A DNA stretch of 64,000 nucleotides from Bradyrhizobium barranii subsp. barranii (GCF_017565645.3 NZ_CP086136.1:5129501-5193500), one strand, 5' to 3'. Positions 8,599 through 18,248 are shown, counted from the stretch's first letter. The notes: generated from the sequence alone by a model not told the origin. Made by a program: numbers and translations.

Positions 8599-9282
8599 CT
8601 ACACCCGCTCAGCCGCGCGCTTGACCGCCTCGAGGCGGCGGGCCTGGTTTGCGGTGCCGCGCTCTCTCAGCAAGGCCAGCACTTCGGCCGGCGCGGTGTC
8701 GGGCGAGCCGGACGTGAACGGCGGGGCCGGATTGTATTCGATCTGGAGCTGGATCGCTTCCGCCGTGGTGCGGTCGACCAGGATCGACACCAGCGTCAGC
8801 GCGAAATCGATCCCGGCGGTGACGCCACCGCCGGTGACGCGGTTGCGGTCGATGCAGACGCGCGTCTTGGTCGGCGTCGCGCCGAACTGGCCGAGCATCT
8901 CCATCGCGCTCCAATGGGTGGCAGCGCGGTAGCCCTTGAGCAGGCCGGCAGCGCCGAGCGCCAGCGCCCCCGTGCAGACCGAGGTGACGTACTTGGCGCC
9001 TTCGGCCTGCCTGCGCAGGAAATCCAGCACCTCTTCGTCATTGAGCAGGTCGTTGGTGCCGCCGCCGCCGGGCACGCAGATCACGTCGAGCTGCGGACAG
9101 TCGGCGAATGTCGTGGTCGGCGTCAGCGTCAGCACGGAATCGCTCGGCACCGGCTCGATCCGTTTCCAGATCAGGTGCAGCTTGGCGCCGGGGACGGAGG
9201 AGAACACCTGCAAGGGACCGGTGAAGTCGAGCTGGGTGACGCGCGGAAACACCAAAAGACCGATCTGGAGCGGTGACGACAT
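8599..9282 (-). CDS. DJ-1/PfpI family protein, isonitrile hydratase-like
   Basis: Protein of 227 residues starting at the ATG at 9282, which has GGAGG eight bases upstream; longer frames exist but lack family similarity. The class I amidotransferase-like fold is shown by IGLLVFPRVTQLDFTGPLQV, the glycine-rich PGGGGTNDLL, and the nucleophile elbow VTSVCTGALALGAAGLL (Cys), followed by ATHWSAMEMLGQFGA. These features match isonitrile hydratase (InhA) and related ThiJ/PfpI enzymes. A cytosolic hydrolase or hydratase is likely; substrate unknown. It is divergent from a GlxA-type regulator with the same sensor fold, 88 bases apart, which suggests that the regulator controls it. Confidence 0.85.
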   Translation of the reverse strand: MSSPLQIGLLVFPRVTQLDFTGPLQVFSSVPGAKLHLIWKRIEPVPSDSVLTLTPTTTFADCPQLDVICVPGGGGTNDLLNDEEVLDFLRRQAEGAKYVTSVCTGALALGAAGLLKGYRAATHWSAMEMLGQFGATPTKTRVCIDRNRVTGGGVTAGIDFALTLVSILVDRTTAEAIQLQIEYNPAPPFTSGSPDTAPAEVLALLRERGTANQARRLEAVKRAAERV

Positions 9283-9370
9283 GGGCAGGTCCTCCAAAGA
9301 TGAGCTTGACGGACGCAGCCTCTCATGATGCCATTCCGTCCAAAATGGCGTATTTCCCTCACCTTCGGAC

Positions 9371-10318
9371 ATGACCATGATCGGCATCCTGATCTTCCCG
9401 GATTTCCAGTTGCTCGATGCGGCCGGCCCGATCTCGGTGTTCGAGATCGCGGCGCGCTGCACGGGCAAGACGACCACCGGAATCCGCGTGCTGGCACTGA
9501 ACGCGGGGCCCGTGCGCAGCTCGTCCGGCGTGGAAATGATGGCGCGCGACTTCAGGTCGGCGAACGCGATCACGACACTGGTCATCGCGGGTGGGGCAGG
9601 CGTAACGGACGCCGCACGCTGCGAGGTCACGCGCGCCTTCGTGCAGCGGCTGGCGCGGCGCGGTGTGCGTGTCGCCAGCGTCTGCTCGGGCGCCTATGTG
9701 CTGGCCGAGGCGGGCCTGCTCGATGGACGACGCGCCACCACGCATTGGGGCCGCACGCGGGATTTCGTCGCGCGCTATCCCAAGGTGAAGTTCGAGCCGG
9801 ACCAGATCTTCACGCATGACGGCAATGTGTGGACGTCGGCGGGCATCACCGCGGGTATCGATCTCGCGCTCGCGATGGTCACAGAGGATCATGGTGAGGA
9901 GATCGCGCAACAGGCCGCCCGCCAGCTCGTGCTGTATCATCGCCGCAGCGGCGGCCAGTCGCAGTTCTCCTCACTGCTGGAATTGAAGACACCGAACGGC
10001 CGCTTCGGCGCGCTGCTGTCCTGGGCGCGCGAGAACCTCGATGCCCGGCTTACGGTCGAAGATCTCGCCGATCGTGCCGGCATGAGCGCGCGGCATTTTG
10101 CCCGCGCCTTTGCCGCGGAGACCGGCACGACACCGTCCAAGGCGATCGAGCGCTTACGGATCGAGGTCGCGCGCGAGCGCGTGCAGTCCTCGCGCGAGGC
10201 GATCGAGCTCGTCGCGGAGACGACCGGATTTGGCGATCCCGAGCGCATGCGGCGCGCCTTCATCCGCGCCTTCGGCCAGCCGCCCCAGGCGCTGCGGCGC
10301 GCGGCGCGGGCGGGTTAG
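9371..10318 (+). CDS. GlxA-family AraC transcriptional regulator (PfpI-like sensor plus HTH)
   Basis: Protein of 315 residues in two parts. Residues 1-190 form a DJ-1/PfpI-like domain (IGILIFPDFQLLDAAGPISV, AGGAGVTDA, VASVCSGAYVLAEAGLL). Residues about 215-315 form an AraC/XylS double helix-turn-helix (LTVEDLADRAGMSARHFARAF and the second helix pair around ETTGFGDPERMRRAF). Such regulators bind small metabolites through the PfpI-like domain. A second ATG two codons downstream (9377) is possible; no strong ribosome site separates the two. It is divergent from the PfpI enzyme, so control of that gene and autoregulation are plausible. Confidence 0.9.
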   Translation: MTMIGILIFPDFQLLDAAGPISVFEIAARCTGKTTTGIRVLALNAGPVRSSSGVEMMARDFRSANAITTLVIAGGAGVTDAARCEVTRAFVQRLARRGVRVASVCSGAYVLAEAGLLDGRRATTHWGRTRDFVARYPKVKFEPDQIFTHDGNVWTSAGITAGIDLALAMVTEDHGEEIAQQAARQLVLYHRRSGGQSQFSSLLELKTPNGRFGALLSWARENLDARLTVEDLADRAGMSARHFARAFAAETGTTPSKAIERLRIEVARERVQSSREAIELVAETTGFGDPERMRRAFIRAFGQPPQALRRAARAG

Positions 10319-10353
10319 CAAATCTCACCTGGCACTCGAGCGTGGAGGCGAAG

Positions 10354-11148
10354 ATGACCGGGATGGAGTACAGCAACGAGAACGCGAAACGGCTCCAAAG
10401 ACTTTATCTCACAGGGGACGTGACCGCCCAGCGTGCGGAGACCATTCGGCAGCTCAATCTGTCCGCCGGCGAGAGCGTTCTCGATATCGGATGTGGTCCC
10501 GGCTATCTCTGCGAAAGCATGGCGCAGATCGTCGGGCCGGATGGTGCTGTCGTCGGTATCGATGTGTCGACTGACCTGATCGAGGTCTGCAACCGGCAGA
10601 AGGCTTCCGCCTGGATTTCCTATGCGATCGGCAACGCGACGGAATTGGGTCAATCCCATGCGTCGTTCGATGTCGTCGTGTGCACGCAGGTTGCCGAGTA
10701 CGTGCCTGACGTTGACCGCGTCCTCGCAGAGACATTTCGCGTGCTCAAGCCAGGGGGCCGCACGATTTTTGTCGCAACGGACTGGGACGCGGTGGTGTGG
10801 CATTCCGAAAGCCCAGAACGTATGGCCGCGGTGATGAAATCATGGGAAGCGCACTGCGCTCACCCGCGTCTCCCGAGGTCGATGGCCCACAGATTGGTGC
10901 ATGCACGACTTCACCTGGACGGTGCGTCGGTCTTTCCAATCCTGAATTTGCAGTACGATGACGATAGCTACAGTAAGGGGCTGGCCCAGGGCATTCGGGA
11001 CTTCGTCGCCCGCAGGAACGACGTTTCAGCCGATGATCTCGAAGCATGGCATAGCGAGTTCGAGCGTCTGAGCGGAGCGGGACAATACTTCTTCAGCACC
11101 AACCGCTATCTCTTCAGGGCCTCAAAGCCGGCCGCGACGCCGCTATGA
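10354..11148 (+). CDS. Class I SAM-dependent methyltransferase
   Basis: Protein of 264 residues. The ATG at 10354 is favoured because GGAGG lies five bases upstream; a GTG at 10342 would overlap that site. Motif I VLDIGCGPGYL (SAM binding), the acidic loop VVGIDVS, and the post-motif segments FDVVVCTQVAEYV and VLKPGGRTIFVATDW are intact. It resembles UbiE/Methyltransf_11 small-molecule methyltransferases; the substrate cannot be read from sequence. It follows the GlxA gene by 35 bases on the same strand and may be cotranscribed. Its 3' end meets the broken transporter tail to tail seven bases away. Confidence 0.87.
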   Translation: MTGMEYSNENAKRLQRLYLTGDVTAQRAETIRQLNLSAGESVLDIGCGPGYLCESMAQIVGPDGAVVGIDVSTDLIEVCNRQKASAWISYAIGNATELGQSHASFDVVVCTQVAEYVPDVDRVLAETFRVLKPGGRTIFVATDWDAVVWHSESPERMAAVMKSWEAHCAHPRLPRSMAHRLVHARLHLDGASVFPILNLQYDDDSYSKGLAQGIRDFVARRNDVSADDLEAWHSEFERLSGAGQYFFSTNRYLFRASKPAATPL

Positions 11149-11155
11149 ATGCGTC

Positions 11156-12144
11156 CTAGGTCGCCTTGCCTGCAGCGGCCTCGCCGTTGCCATCCGCGCG
11201 CGCCGTGAAGCGGCGCGCGATTGGCGTCAGCATGTAGGGCGCAAGATGGATCGGAAACTGCGTCATCGCGAAATAGAGCCAGGTGGTGGGCGGCAGCGCG
11301 CCGGCGGTCGCGGCCAGCATCAGGCCCAGATTGCGCTGTGACACCATCAGCCCGAGCGCCAGCGCGCGCTCATAGCCGATGCGGCGGAACAGCAGCGTGG
11401 TGACGGCGAGCAGCGTGAAATAGATGGCGAAGGACAGAGCCGCCAGGCTGATGGTGAACACCGGCTGCGCCACCAGATCGTTCACAACATCGCCCATGAT
11501 CGCGGCGGCGAAGATCAGGAGGATGATGATGTTGAAGCCGTCGATCGGCTTCCTGTGGCGCTGGATCGCTTCTGCGCCGAACACCCAACGGATGATAGTT
11601 GCGGCCAGCAGCGACGCCGCGAGGATGCCGAGCAGCTTCAGGCCGAGCGTCGCCGGCGTGACGCTGAGCATGCCGTCGAGGAACAGGCTTGCGAACAGCG
11701 ACGCTGTGAAGGGGACCAGCGCGGTGGAGGTCACCAGCGTGACCAGCACCAGCGTGGCATCGAGCCCCATCAGCGCGGCGAGCGCCGGAGACGCCATCAT
11801 GGGCGAGGCCATGCTCTGGAGCATCAGGGCAACGGAAAGGCCGGGCGAGCGGTCGTTGAGCCCTGTTGCATCAGCGGCACGCCCATCGTAGTCCAGGCGG
11901 TTGCGGTCGCAATCAGCGCCGGGCGGCGTAGGTGACCGTACAGCGCCGCGAGATCGACTCGCATGAAGGAGATGCAGAGCAGGACGAGGATCGCTTCGGT
12001 GATGTAGGGCCGCAGCAGCGTGCCGAGCGGCGGGACGGCGGCGGCGACGAACACGACCGCCGCGACCCCGCGGGTGCCCTGGCTGCCGAGCCATGTCAGC
12101 GCGCGCAGGGGGAGGGAGAAGACGGTTTGAAGAACGAAGGGCAT
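11156..12144 (-). pseudogene. Bile acid:sodium symporter (SBF-like) family transporter, frame-disrupted
   Basis: Two minus-strand frames together make one transporter. The first (12144 to about 11880) gives residues 1-90 with helices around VAAVVFVAAAVPPLG and AILVLLCISFMRVDL. The second (about 11865 to 11156) continues with LNDRSPGLSVALMLQ, SPMMASPALAALMGLDATLV and further helices to a basic C-terminus. The first frame hits a stop at 11824. The break lies between GVPLM and TGLND; a helix would normally fill this point, so a small deletion with a shift is more likely than a point indel. Either a decayed gene or a sequencing error. It starts eight bases after the alpha/beta hydrolase and would be its operon partner. 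Confidence 0.75.
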
Positions 12145-12152
12145 GGGAGGCG

Positions 12153-13100
12153 TCAGCCCAGCTCCTTCAACCAGGCGCCGATCTCGCGCACCGCGACATT
12201 GGCCTGCGGCAGCAGCTTGCCCATCGTGAAGAAGCCGTGGAATTGCCCGGGATAGTGCTTGTACGTGACGGGCACGCCGGCCTGCCTGAGGCGCTCGGCA
12301 TAGTCGTCGCCTTCGTCGCGCAGCGGATCGGCGCCGGCGGTGAGCACATAGGCCGGCGGCAGACCGGCAAGGCTCTTCGCGCGCGCCGGCGAGGCACGCC
12401 AGTCCTGGATGTCGGCGGCGCCGTTGAGATAGTGGTCGCGGAACCAGCGGATCACCGAATGCGTCAGCAGCACGCTGGTCTCGGGCTCGCTGTGGGAGCC
12501 GTGCGTCATGGCGAAATCGGTCGCGGGGTAGATCAGGACCTGACCCGCGATCTCTGGACCATTGCCGTCGCGTGCGGTGAGTGCGACCACGGCGGCGAGA
12601 TTGCCGCCGGCGCTATCGCCGCCGATCGAAAGGCGCGAGGCATCGATGCCGAGCTCGCGCGCATTCGCGGCAATCCATTTTGTGGCGGCGATCGCGTCAT
12701 CAGCGGCGGCGGGAAACTTGTGCTCGGGCGCGAGGCGGTAATCGACCGAGATCACGATCAGCGCGCCTGAAACGGCGAGCTGGCGGCAGACGACGTCGTG
12801 GGAGTCGAGATCGCCGATCACCCACCCGCCGCCATGGAAGAACACCAGCGCCGGCGACAACCCGTCCTGAAGGCGCGGCTCCTTTGGCACGTAGATGCGG
12901 GCGGGGATCGCGCCGTGCGGCGCCGGGATCGCCAGCGCCGCGACGCGCGCCAGTTCCGGCGGCTCCGGGTTGGTGGCAAAGCGGGCCTGCCCGTAATAGG
13001 CGCGGGCTTCCGGTGCCGTCAGGGTCTCGTAGGCGGGGCGGCCGGCGTCCTGGAAGGCCTTGTAGACGGCGGCGGCATCGGGATCGAGCACGACGGGCAT
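12153..13100 (-). CDS. Alpha/beta hydrolase, hormone-sensitive-lipase family
   Basis: Protein of 315 residues, normal for the HSL (family IV) esterases. The oxyanion-hole motif HGGGW is at about 90, the nucleophile elbow GGDSAGGNLA at about 157-166, the catalytic Asp in TAGADPLRDEGDDYA and the catalytic His in YPGQFHGF near the C-terminus, so the triad is complete. No signal peptide, hence cytosolic. Likely hydrolyses short-chain carboxyl esters. The following transporter gene begins eight bases after the stop, so the two were probably one unit. The start at 13100 is an ATG with usual N-terminal family spacing. Confidence 0.9.
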   Translation of the reverse strand: MPVVLDPDAAAVYKAFQDAGRPAYETLTAPEARAYYGQARFATNPEPPELARVAALAIPAPHGAIPARIYVPKEPRLQDGLSPALVFFHGGGWVIGDLDSHDVVCRQLAVSGALIVISVDYRLAPEHKFPAAADDAIAATKWIAANARELGIDASRLSIGGDSAGGNLAAVVALTARDGNGPEIAGQVLIYPATDFAMTHGSHSEPETSVLLTHSVIRWFRDHYLNGAADIQDWRASPARAKSLAGLPPAYVLTAGADPLRDEGDDYAERLRQAGVPVTYKHYPGQFHGFFTMGKLLPQANVAVREIGAWLKELG

Positions 13101-13345
13101 GGGAGCGACCTTGGGCTTTCTGTTATCGTTGGACGTCGTTTCGGGGGCGCTGCCCGCCTCGGCCCCGGGGAGGGGCCGGTCAACTATCCCATCCGGCCGC
13201 CGGTCTGGCCAGCGGGCGACGGGCAGGGCAGGGATGCCGCCCTTCCCCCGCCGTATTCGCCGTGTTAACCGGATGGCCTGCGAGCGGCGGTATCCCCTGT
13301 AGAATGTCCAGCAAGCCCGATTCGCTGTTGAAGCCGCGCGAGAAG

Positions 13346-14362
13346 ATGGTTCGAACCTTTACCCTTACAAGACTTGCCCTGCCAGGTCTTGCGGCGCTTC
13401 TGGCCGCCACTGCATTGACGGTTGCGACGCCCGCGCAGGCGCAGATCGGCACGATCTTCTCCGACCCGCCGCCGCGGCCGCCGGGTTCGATTCCGCGTGG
13501 TCAGCCGCAGCCTCAGATCCCCGATGACGATGAAGAGGTCCCCGAGCTGCCGCCGCAGGGCCGCGTGCTGCCATCGCGCCCGATGGCGCCGCCGCCGGGC
13601 CGGCAAGGTAACGTGATGCCGGGGCCGGTCGAATCCCAGCCCCTGGCGCCGCCGCCGGGCTCAACCGTCGCTCCGCCAAACCAGCCGCCGTCCGTGGCGG
13701 TCGCTCCGCCCAATCCGCAAGCCGCCCCGGGTGCGCCCGGTCAGCGCCAGCCCCAGCAGAAGGGCGGGCCGGGCGGCCCTGTCCCGCAGACCCCGGCGAG
13801 CCTCCAGCCGGGCGACGAGGTCGTGACCGAGCCGCCGGCCCAGAAGATCGTGAACAAGAAGGCGACCTTCTCCGGCCTCGACAAGATCACCGGGCGCATC
13901 ATCAATTTCGACGAGGACATCGGCGAGACCGTCCAGTTCGGCGCGCTGCGGGTCAAAACCGACGCCTGCTATACGCGGCCGGCGACAGAAGCCACCAATA
14001 CCGACGCCTTCGTCGAGGTCGACGAGATCACCTTGCAGGGCGAGGTGAAGCGCATCTTCTCGGGCTGGATGTATGCGGCGAGCCCCGGCCTGCACGGCGT
14101 CGAGCATCCGATCTACGACATCTGGCTCACCGACTGCAAAGAGCCGCAGCAGACCATTGCGACCGCGGCGCCCGATCCGACCGCGGCAAAGCCGCCGGCT
14201 CCGCCGCCCGCGCAGAAGAAGGCGGCGCCACCCAAGCAGGCCGTGCAGCAGCGCCCGCCGCAGCCCTTGCCGCCGATCCAGCAGCAGCAGCCGGCGCCGC
14301 CACCCCCGCCGCCGCCGGAGCAGCGGCCGGGCCTGTTCGGTATCCCGGGGTTTGGGCGTTAG
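13346..14362 (+). CDS. DUF2155 domain-containing secreted protein
   Basis: Protein of 338 residues from the ATG at 13346, which directly begins a signal peptide (MVRTFTLTRLALPGLAALLAATALTVATPAQAQ-type, cleaved near 33); an ATG at 13304 would add 14 residues. A Pro-rich spacer with PPPG and Q-rich tracts (about 40-160) precedes the conserved DUF2155 domain (about 165-265: KKATFSGLDKITGRI, GALRVKTDACYTRP, FSGWMYAASPGLHGVEHPIYDIWLTDC). A second Pro/Gln-rich tail follows. The two cysteines (DACYTRP and LTDCKE) may form a disulfide. Family function unknown; envelope location. In related alphaproteobacteria I recall this family lying next to aat, as here. Confidence 0.85.
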   Translation: MVRTFTLTRLALPGLAALLAATALTVATPAQAQIGTIFSDPPPRPPGSIPRGQPQPQIPDDDEEVPELPPQGRVLPSRPMAPPPGRQGNVMPGPVESQPLAPPPGSTVAPPNQPPSVAVAPPNPQAAPGAPGQRQPQQKGGPGGPVPQTPASLQPGDEVVTEPPAQKIVNKKATFSGLDKITGRIINFDEDIGETVQFGALRVKTDACYTRPATEATNTDAFVEVDEITLQGEVKRIFSGWMYAASPGLHGVEHPIYDIWLTDCKEPQQTIATAAPDPTAAKPPAPPPAQKKAAPPKQAVQQRPPQPLPPIQQQQPAPPPPPPPEQRPGLFGIPGFGR

Positions 14363-14392
14363 ACCAAATCCCCCGGGTTCGGGCGCTAGGCC
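14338..14392 (+). repeat. Imperfect tandem repeat of the DUF2155 3' end
   Basis: A segment of about 27 bases spanning the last codons and stop (CCCGGGGTTTGGGCGTTAG) recurs directly downstream as CCCCCGGGTTCGGGCGCTAG, with a second TAG in the matching position. It looks like a diverged tandem duplication of the gene end. Confidence 0.6.
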
Positions 14393-14402
14393 CCATCACC
14401 GA

Positions 14403-15083
14403 TTATGGCCGCGAGGCGACGATGTCGAGCGCGCGCGCGCCCGGGATCGCGTCACCGGCTGACAGCCTCAGGAAATCGCCGGGGTCGCCGGCGAGGGCCT
14501 TGTCGAGCAGTGCGGTGTAGCGCCGACGCGAAATCTCGACCGCGCCAAAACTCTTCAAATGATCAGTGACGTATTGCGTGTCGAGCAGCTCGAAGCCGCC
14601 ATGGATCAGCCGCGCGACCAGGTGCACCAGCGCGACCTTCGAGGCATCGCGCGCGGTGTGAAACATGCTCTCGCCGAAGAAGGCGCGTCCCAGGCTGACG
14701 CCGTAGAGCCCGCCGACGAGGTCGTCGCCCTGCCAGGCCTCGACGCTGTGGCAATGGCCGAGCTCGTAGAGGCCGCCATAGAGGTCGCGGATGCGCTTGT
14801 TGATCCAGGTGTCCTCGCGCCCCGCCTGCGGCGCGGCGCAGCCGGCGATCGTTGCCTTGAACGCGGTGTTGACGGTGACGCGAAAGGCGTCCGTACGGAC
14901 GGTGCGCGCGAGCCGCGAGGCCACGCGAAATCCCTCGAGCGGGATCACGCCGCGCAATTCCGGCTCGACCCAGAACAGGGTCGGATCGTCGGCGCTCTCG
15001 GCCATCGGAAAGATGCCGCAGGCATAGGCACGCAACAGCACGGCCGGCGTGATTTCAGACGAAGCGGAGTCGCGCGAAGTCAT
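14403..15083 (-). CDS. aat: Leucyl/phenylalanyl-tRNA--protein transferase
   Basis: Protein of 226 residues starting at the ATG at 15083; the frame continues upstream but that part is antisense to the kinase. Transfers Leu or Phe from aminoacyl-tRNA to N-terminal Arg/Lys, creating degrons for the ClpS/ClpAP N-end rule pathway in the cytosol. Family blocks are present: [10 protein letters not shown], the [12 protein letters not shown] segment, [47 protein letters not shown], and [16 protein letters not shown]. Length is typical. Gene order DUF2155-aat convergent. The next genes upstream on this strand are a two-component cassette rather than accC. Confidence 0.95.
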   Translation of the reverse strand: MTSRDSASSEITPAVLLRAYACGIFPMAESADDPTLFWVEPELRGVIPLEGFRVASRLARTVRTDAFRVTVNTAFKATIAGCAAPQAGREDTWINKRIRDLYGGLYELGHCHSVEAWQGDDLVGGLYGVSLGRAFFGESMFHTARDASKVALVHLVARLIHGGFELLDTQYVTDHLKSFGAVEISRRRYTALLDKALAGDPGDFLRLSAGDAIPGARALDIVASRP

Positions 15084-15130
15084 GGCGCAACAGTAGCAGG
15101 ATCGTGGAGGTGTTGCGAAGGGGGCGAGGG

Positions 15131-16234
15131 TCAGCCTGCGGCGGCGTTGTTGGTCTTGTCGGGGGCCGCGGGCGTGCGGCGGAACCTCAGCATGACGCGA
15201 GTTCCGGAATGGGCGGGGTCGCGCTCGACGGTGGCGTCGAGCTTGGTGGCCATCGCCGCGACGATGCGCTGGCCCATGCCGGTCGAGCGTGGATCCGCCT
15301 TGACCTTGTCGCCGACGCCGTCGTCGGTGATCGCCAGCAACAGATCCTCGCCCTGCGAGGTCAGCTCGACATGGATGGGGCCGGCGCCGTCGGGATAGGC
15401 GTATTTCACCGCGTTCATCACCAGCTCGTTGACGATGATGCCGACGGCGACGGCGCGGTCCGGGTCGATCTCGATCGGCTCGGCCTTCACCGTCAGGCGC
15501 GACATCCGGTTGCCTTCGGCCGAGCGCCTGAGATCCTCGAGCAGCGAATCCAGATACTGGTTCAGCACCACGCTCTTCAGGTCCTGCGAAGTGTAGAGCC
15601 GGCGGTGCACCTGCGCGACCGCGGCGACGCGGCCCATCGCGTTGGTCAGCGCCGCCTTGACCTCTTCCTGGCCCGCCGAGTTCGCCTGGAGATGCAGCAG
15701 CGAAGCGATGATCTGGAGCGAGTTGCCGACGCGGTGATTGACCTCGCGCAGCAGCAGCTCGCGTTCGGCGGCGAGCGCGGCATAGCGGTCGCGCGATGCG
15801 TGGATCTCGGCCTCGGCTTCCTCGCGCGCCTTCTGCAATTCGGCCTGGCGCAGCGCGCCGTCGGCGGCGACGTGGAGCAGGGGGATGAAATCGCCCTTGA
15901 CGTCCTTGACGAGATAATCGGCCGCGCCCGCCTTCAGCGCGGTGACCGCGATGCTGGAATCCTGCGACGCGGTGACGAACACCACGGGCGGCGCGCCTGG
16001 TATCGCCATGATCTGCTCGAGCGTCTCCAGCCCGTCGAGGCCGGGCATGTACTGGTCGAGCGCCACGACGTCGATGCAGCCGTCGGTCTCCGCGCGGCGG
16101 ATACGCTCCAGGCCTTCCTCGCCGCTCGCGGCATGAATGACCTTGTAGCCGCGTCGCGTCAGGCCGCGCTCGACCAGGCGGGCCAAGGCCGCGTCGTCGT
16201 CGATGTAGAGCAGTGTAGGCGGGTGCTGGTTCAT
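15131..16234 (-). CDS. Receiver-HisKA_2 histidine kinase of the HRXXN type
   Basis: Soluble protein of 367 residues. An N-terminal receiver (about 6-125) has the acidic pair IDDD, phospho-Asp D60 (VALDQYMP), VTAS and the VKD lysine. A coiled-coil linker (about 126-160) leads to a HisKA_2 dimerisation domain with the H-box [17 protein letters not shown] (His 167; H-R-x-x-N) and a C-terminal HATPase ([29 protein letters not shown]). HRXXN kinases are known to feed PhyR in the alphaproteobacterial general stress response, and PakF of Sphingomonas has this same receiver-kinase layout. That role here is inference. It is third in an operon with four-base overlaps, and the operon has an EcfG-type promoter. 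Confidence 0.9.
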   Translation of the reverse strand: MNQHPPTLLYIDDDAALARLVERGLTRRGYKVIHAASGEEGLERIRRAETDGCIDVVALDQYMPGLDGLETLEQIMAIPGAPPVVFVTASQDSSIAVTALKAGAADYLVKDVKGDFIPLLHVAADGALRQAELQKAREEAEAEIHASRDRYAALAAERELLLREVNHRVGNSLQIIASLLHLQANSAGQEEVKAALTNAMGRVAAVAQVHRRLYTSQDLKSVVLNQYLDSLLEDLRRSAEGNRMSRLTVKAEPIEIDPDRAVAVGIIVNELVMNAVKYAYPDGAGPIHVELTSQGEDLLLAITDDGVGDKVKADPRSTGMGQRIVAAMATKLDATVERDPAHSGTRVMLRFRRTPAAPDKTNNAAAG

Positions 16235-16671
16235 GAGGCGGCGGGCGGGACCTGGATGACCGAGAAGAACAGGCCGAGCTGCCGGATGGCATTGGCGAAA
16301 TTCTCGTAGTTCACGGGCTTGGTGATGTAGACGTTGCAGCCGAGTTCGTAGCAGCGCTTGATTTCCTGGCTGTCGTCGGTGGTGGTCAGCACCACCACGG
16401 GCGAGGCCTTCAGGTATTTGTTCTCCTTGATCTGCTTCAGGATGTCGATCCCGGTCATGTCGGGGAGATTGAGATCGAGCAGGATCAGGAGCGCATTGCC
16501 CTTCTGCACGAGCCCGCTGCCGTCGGAGCCGAACAGGTGCTTCACCGCGTCCGTGCCGTTGGCGAAGGGGATGATCTCGTTGTTGACGCCGGATCGGCGG
16601 ATGTTGCGCTCGATCAGCCGGGCGTGGCCCTCGTCGTCCTCGATCATGATGATGGTGACGGGTTGAGTCAT
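16231..16671 (-). CDS. Single-domain response regulator, Rcp-like
   Basis: Protein of 146 residues, receiver domain only. Acidic pocket [17 protein letters not shown], phospho-Asp D66 in [26 protein letters not shown] and the ITKPV lysine are all present. The long loop between beta2 and beta3 ([14 protein letters not shown]) is typical of Rcp/phytochrome-partner regulators. It overlaps the upstream kinase and the downstream receiver-kinase by four bases each, so it probably carries phosphoryl groups between them. It lacks the FATGUY motif of SdrG-type stress regulators. Confidence 0.92.
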   Translation of the reverse strand: MTQPVTIIMIEDDEGHARLIERNIRRSGVNNEIIPFANGTDAVKHLFGSDGSGLVQKGNALLILLDLNLPDMTGIDILKQIKENKYLKASPVVVLTTTDDSQEIKRCYELGCNVYITKPVNYENFANAIRQLGLFFSVIQVPPAAS

Positions 16672-18185
16672 TGGTCGGCGTTCCGGTTGCTTGCGTTCCA
16701 GGTGATGGGCAACGTGATGGTGAAGGTGCTGCCCGTATTCAGTTCCGATGATACCGACATGGTACCGCCGAGGCGGCGCACAAGTGCGCGCACATGCGCA
16801 AGACCGATGCCCTGACCAGGCTTGTCCTGGGTTCCCGCCCGGCGAAACAGGTCGAAAATCCGCTGGTGATCTTTCGGATCGATCCCGCGGCCGTTATCGC
16901 TGATCTCGAAGATAGCGTAGCCAAGCTTGGTGCGCCCGCGGATTCTGATCTCGCCGGGGGCGCCGGCCTTGAGATATTTGATGGCGTTGTCGATCAGATT
17001 GGAGAAGATCTGCTCCAGCGCAAGGCGGTCGCTGACGAGATCCGGCAGCGGCGCGACATGGATCTCGGCCTGCGCTTCGGCGGACTGATGCGCCAGCGTC
17101 GACACGATGGCTTCGATCAGCTCGCGGGTGTCGATCTTTTCGGGCACGAATTCGCGCCGGCCCTCGCGGGTGAGGTTGAGGATCGCCGAGATCAGGCGGT
17201 CCATCTTGGCGATCGACGACTTGATGAAGCCGAGCGCTTCGGAAAAATCCGTTGAAAGCTGCTTGTCGGGGCCTTCGAGCGTGACCTCGCCGTCAGCTAG
17301 CGGCGGGCCATCGGCCGGGACATGGGTAAGGCCACCGATACGGCGGAAAATGTCGCCGCTGAGCTCTTCGAGTTCGCTGGTGAAGCCCATGATGTTGACG
17401 AGTGGCGAGCGGAGATCGTGGCTGACGATATAGGCAAAGCGCTGAATCTCGTTGTTGGCCTCGCGCAGGTCTGCCGTGCGTTCGTCGACCACGGTCTCGA
17501 GGTTGGCGTAGGCGTCGCGCAGGCGCGTCTCGGCCTCGTCGCGGGCCCGCACTGAACGCCGCACCAGCCAGATCGAGATCAGGGTCAGCAGCACCACGAG
17601 GCCCGAACCGATGCCGGTCATCGAGGCCGCCAGCGTCTGGCTGCGGTCGGAATTGGCCGATCGGAGCCGGAACAGGCGCTCCTCCTCCTGGATCATGGAG
17701 ACCGCGACTTTGCTGATCTCGGCCGTGGTGTCGGTGGAGGCGGCCTCGCGGACCTGCGCTATGGCCTTGTCCGGCCGATTCTGGCCGATGAAGTCCAACT
17801 CCTGCTTGAATTGCCCCAGCCGGATTTCGATCGCCGCGCTCAGCTTCTCGATGTTGCCGCGTTGGTCCGGATTATCGCGGGTCAGGCGCGTGAGCTTGTC
17901 GAGGGCAGGTATGATCGCTGCCACGGCTTTCTCATGGTCGGCCTTGAAATCCGCCCCTTGCGTCAGGAGATAGCCGCGGGCGGCGCTCTCGGCACGCCGG
18001 ATTTCCAGCAGCAGGGCGTTGATCTGATTCTCCGCCTCGATGGTGTGGATCACCCATTTGCTATCGTCTCTGGCCTTGTTGACCAGGTAGACGGAGCCGG
18101 CGCTGATCACGGTCAACACCAGAAGACCCGCCGAGAACAGCAGGATCTGCCACATGGAGCGCCGTCGTTGCGCTTCAGTCGTCAC
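16668..18185 (-). CDS. CHASE3 sensor histidine kinase
   Basis: Membrane kinase of 505 residues, GTG start at 18185 (an ATG at 18155 would remove ten residues). TM1 at about 12-35, periplasmic CHASE3 helical sensor (about 40-180, including RRAESAARGYLLTQ), TM2 at about 187-208, coiled coil, HisKA with RFAYIVSHDLRSPL (His 256), N-box SNLIDNAIKYL, EISDNGRGID and GQGIGLAHVRALV. The HisKA-HATPase arrangement resembles phytochrome-type kinases that pair with Rcp regulators, and such a regulator is the next gene, overlapping by four bases. It heads a three-gene signalling operon preceded by an EcfG-type promoter. Confidence 0.92.
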   Translation of the reverse strand: MTTEAQRRRSMWQILLFSAGLLVLTVISAGSVYLVNKARDDSKWVIHTIEAENQINALLLEIRRAESAARGYLLTQGADFKADHEKAVAAIIPALDKLTRLTRDNPDQRGNIEKLSAAIEIRLGQFKQELDFIGQNRPDKAIAQVREAASTDTTAEISKVAVSMIQEEERLFRLRSANSDRSQTLAASMTGIGSGLVVLLTLISIWLVRRSVRARDEAETRLRDAYANLETVVDERTADLREANNEIQRFAYIVSHDLRSPLVNIMGFTSELEELSGDIFRRIGGLTHVPADGPPLADGEVTLEGPDKQLSTDFSEALGFIKSSIAKMDRLISAILNLTREGRREFVPEKIDTRELIEAIVSTLAHQSAEAQAEIHVAPLPDLVSDRLALEQIFSNLIDNAIKYLKAGAPGEIRIRGRTKLGYAIFEISDNGRGIDPKDHQRIFDLFRRAGTQDKPGQGIGLAHVRALVRRLGGTMSVSSELNTGSTFTITLPITWNASNRNADQ

Positions 18186-18248
18186 GACGGTCTCGCTTCG
18201 TCACGTCAACGGAACTCAAAAGGCCCCCTCGGAACTGTCCCCGTCCAG

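Noticed and set aside
13480..13505. tRNA T-loop-like string GGTTCGATTCC
   Set aside because: It lies within the DUF2155 coding region and no acceptor, D or anticodon stems can be formed around it.
14403..16292. 629-residue frame containing aat
   Set aside because: Only the part from 15083 down matches Aat; upstream codons are an out-of-frame reading of the receiver-kinase gene.
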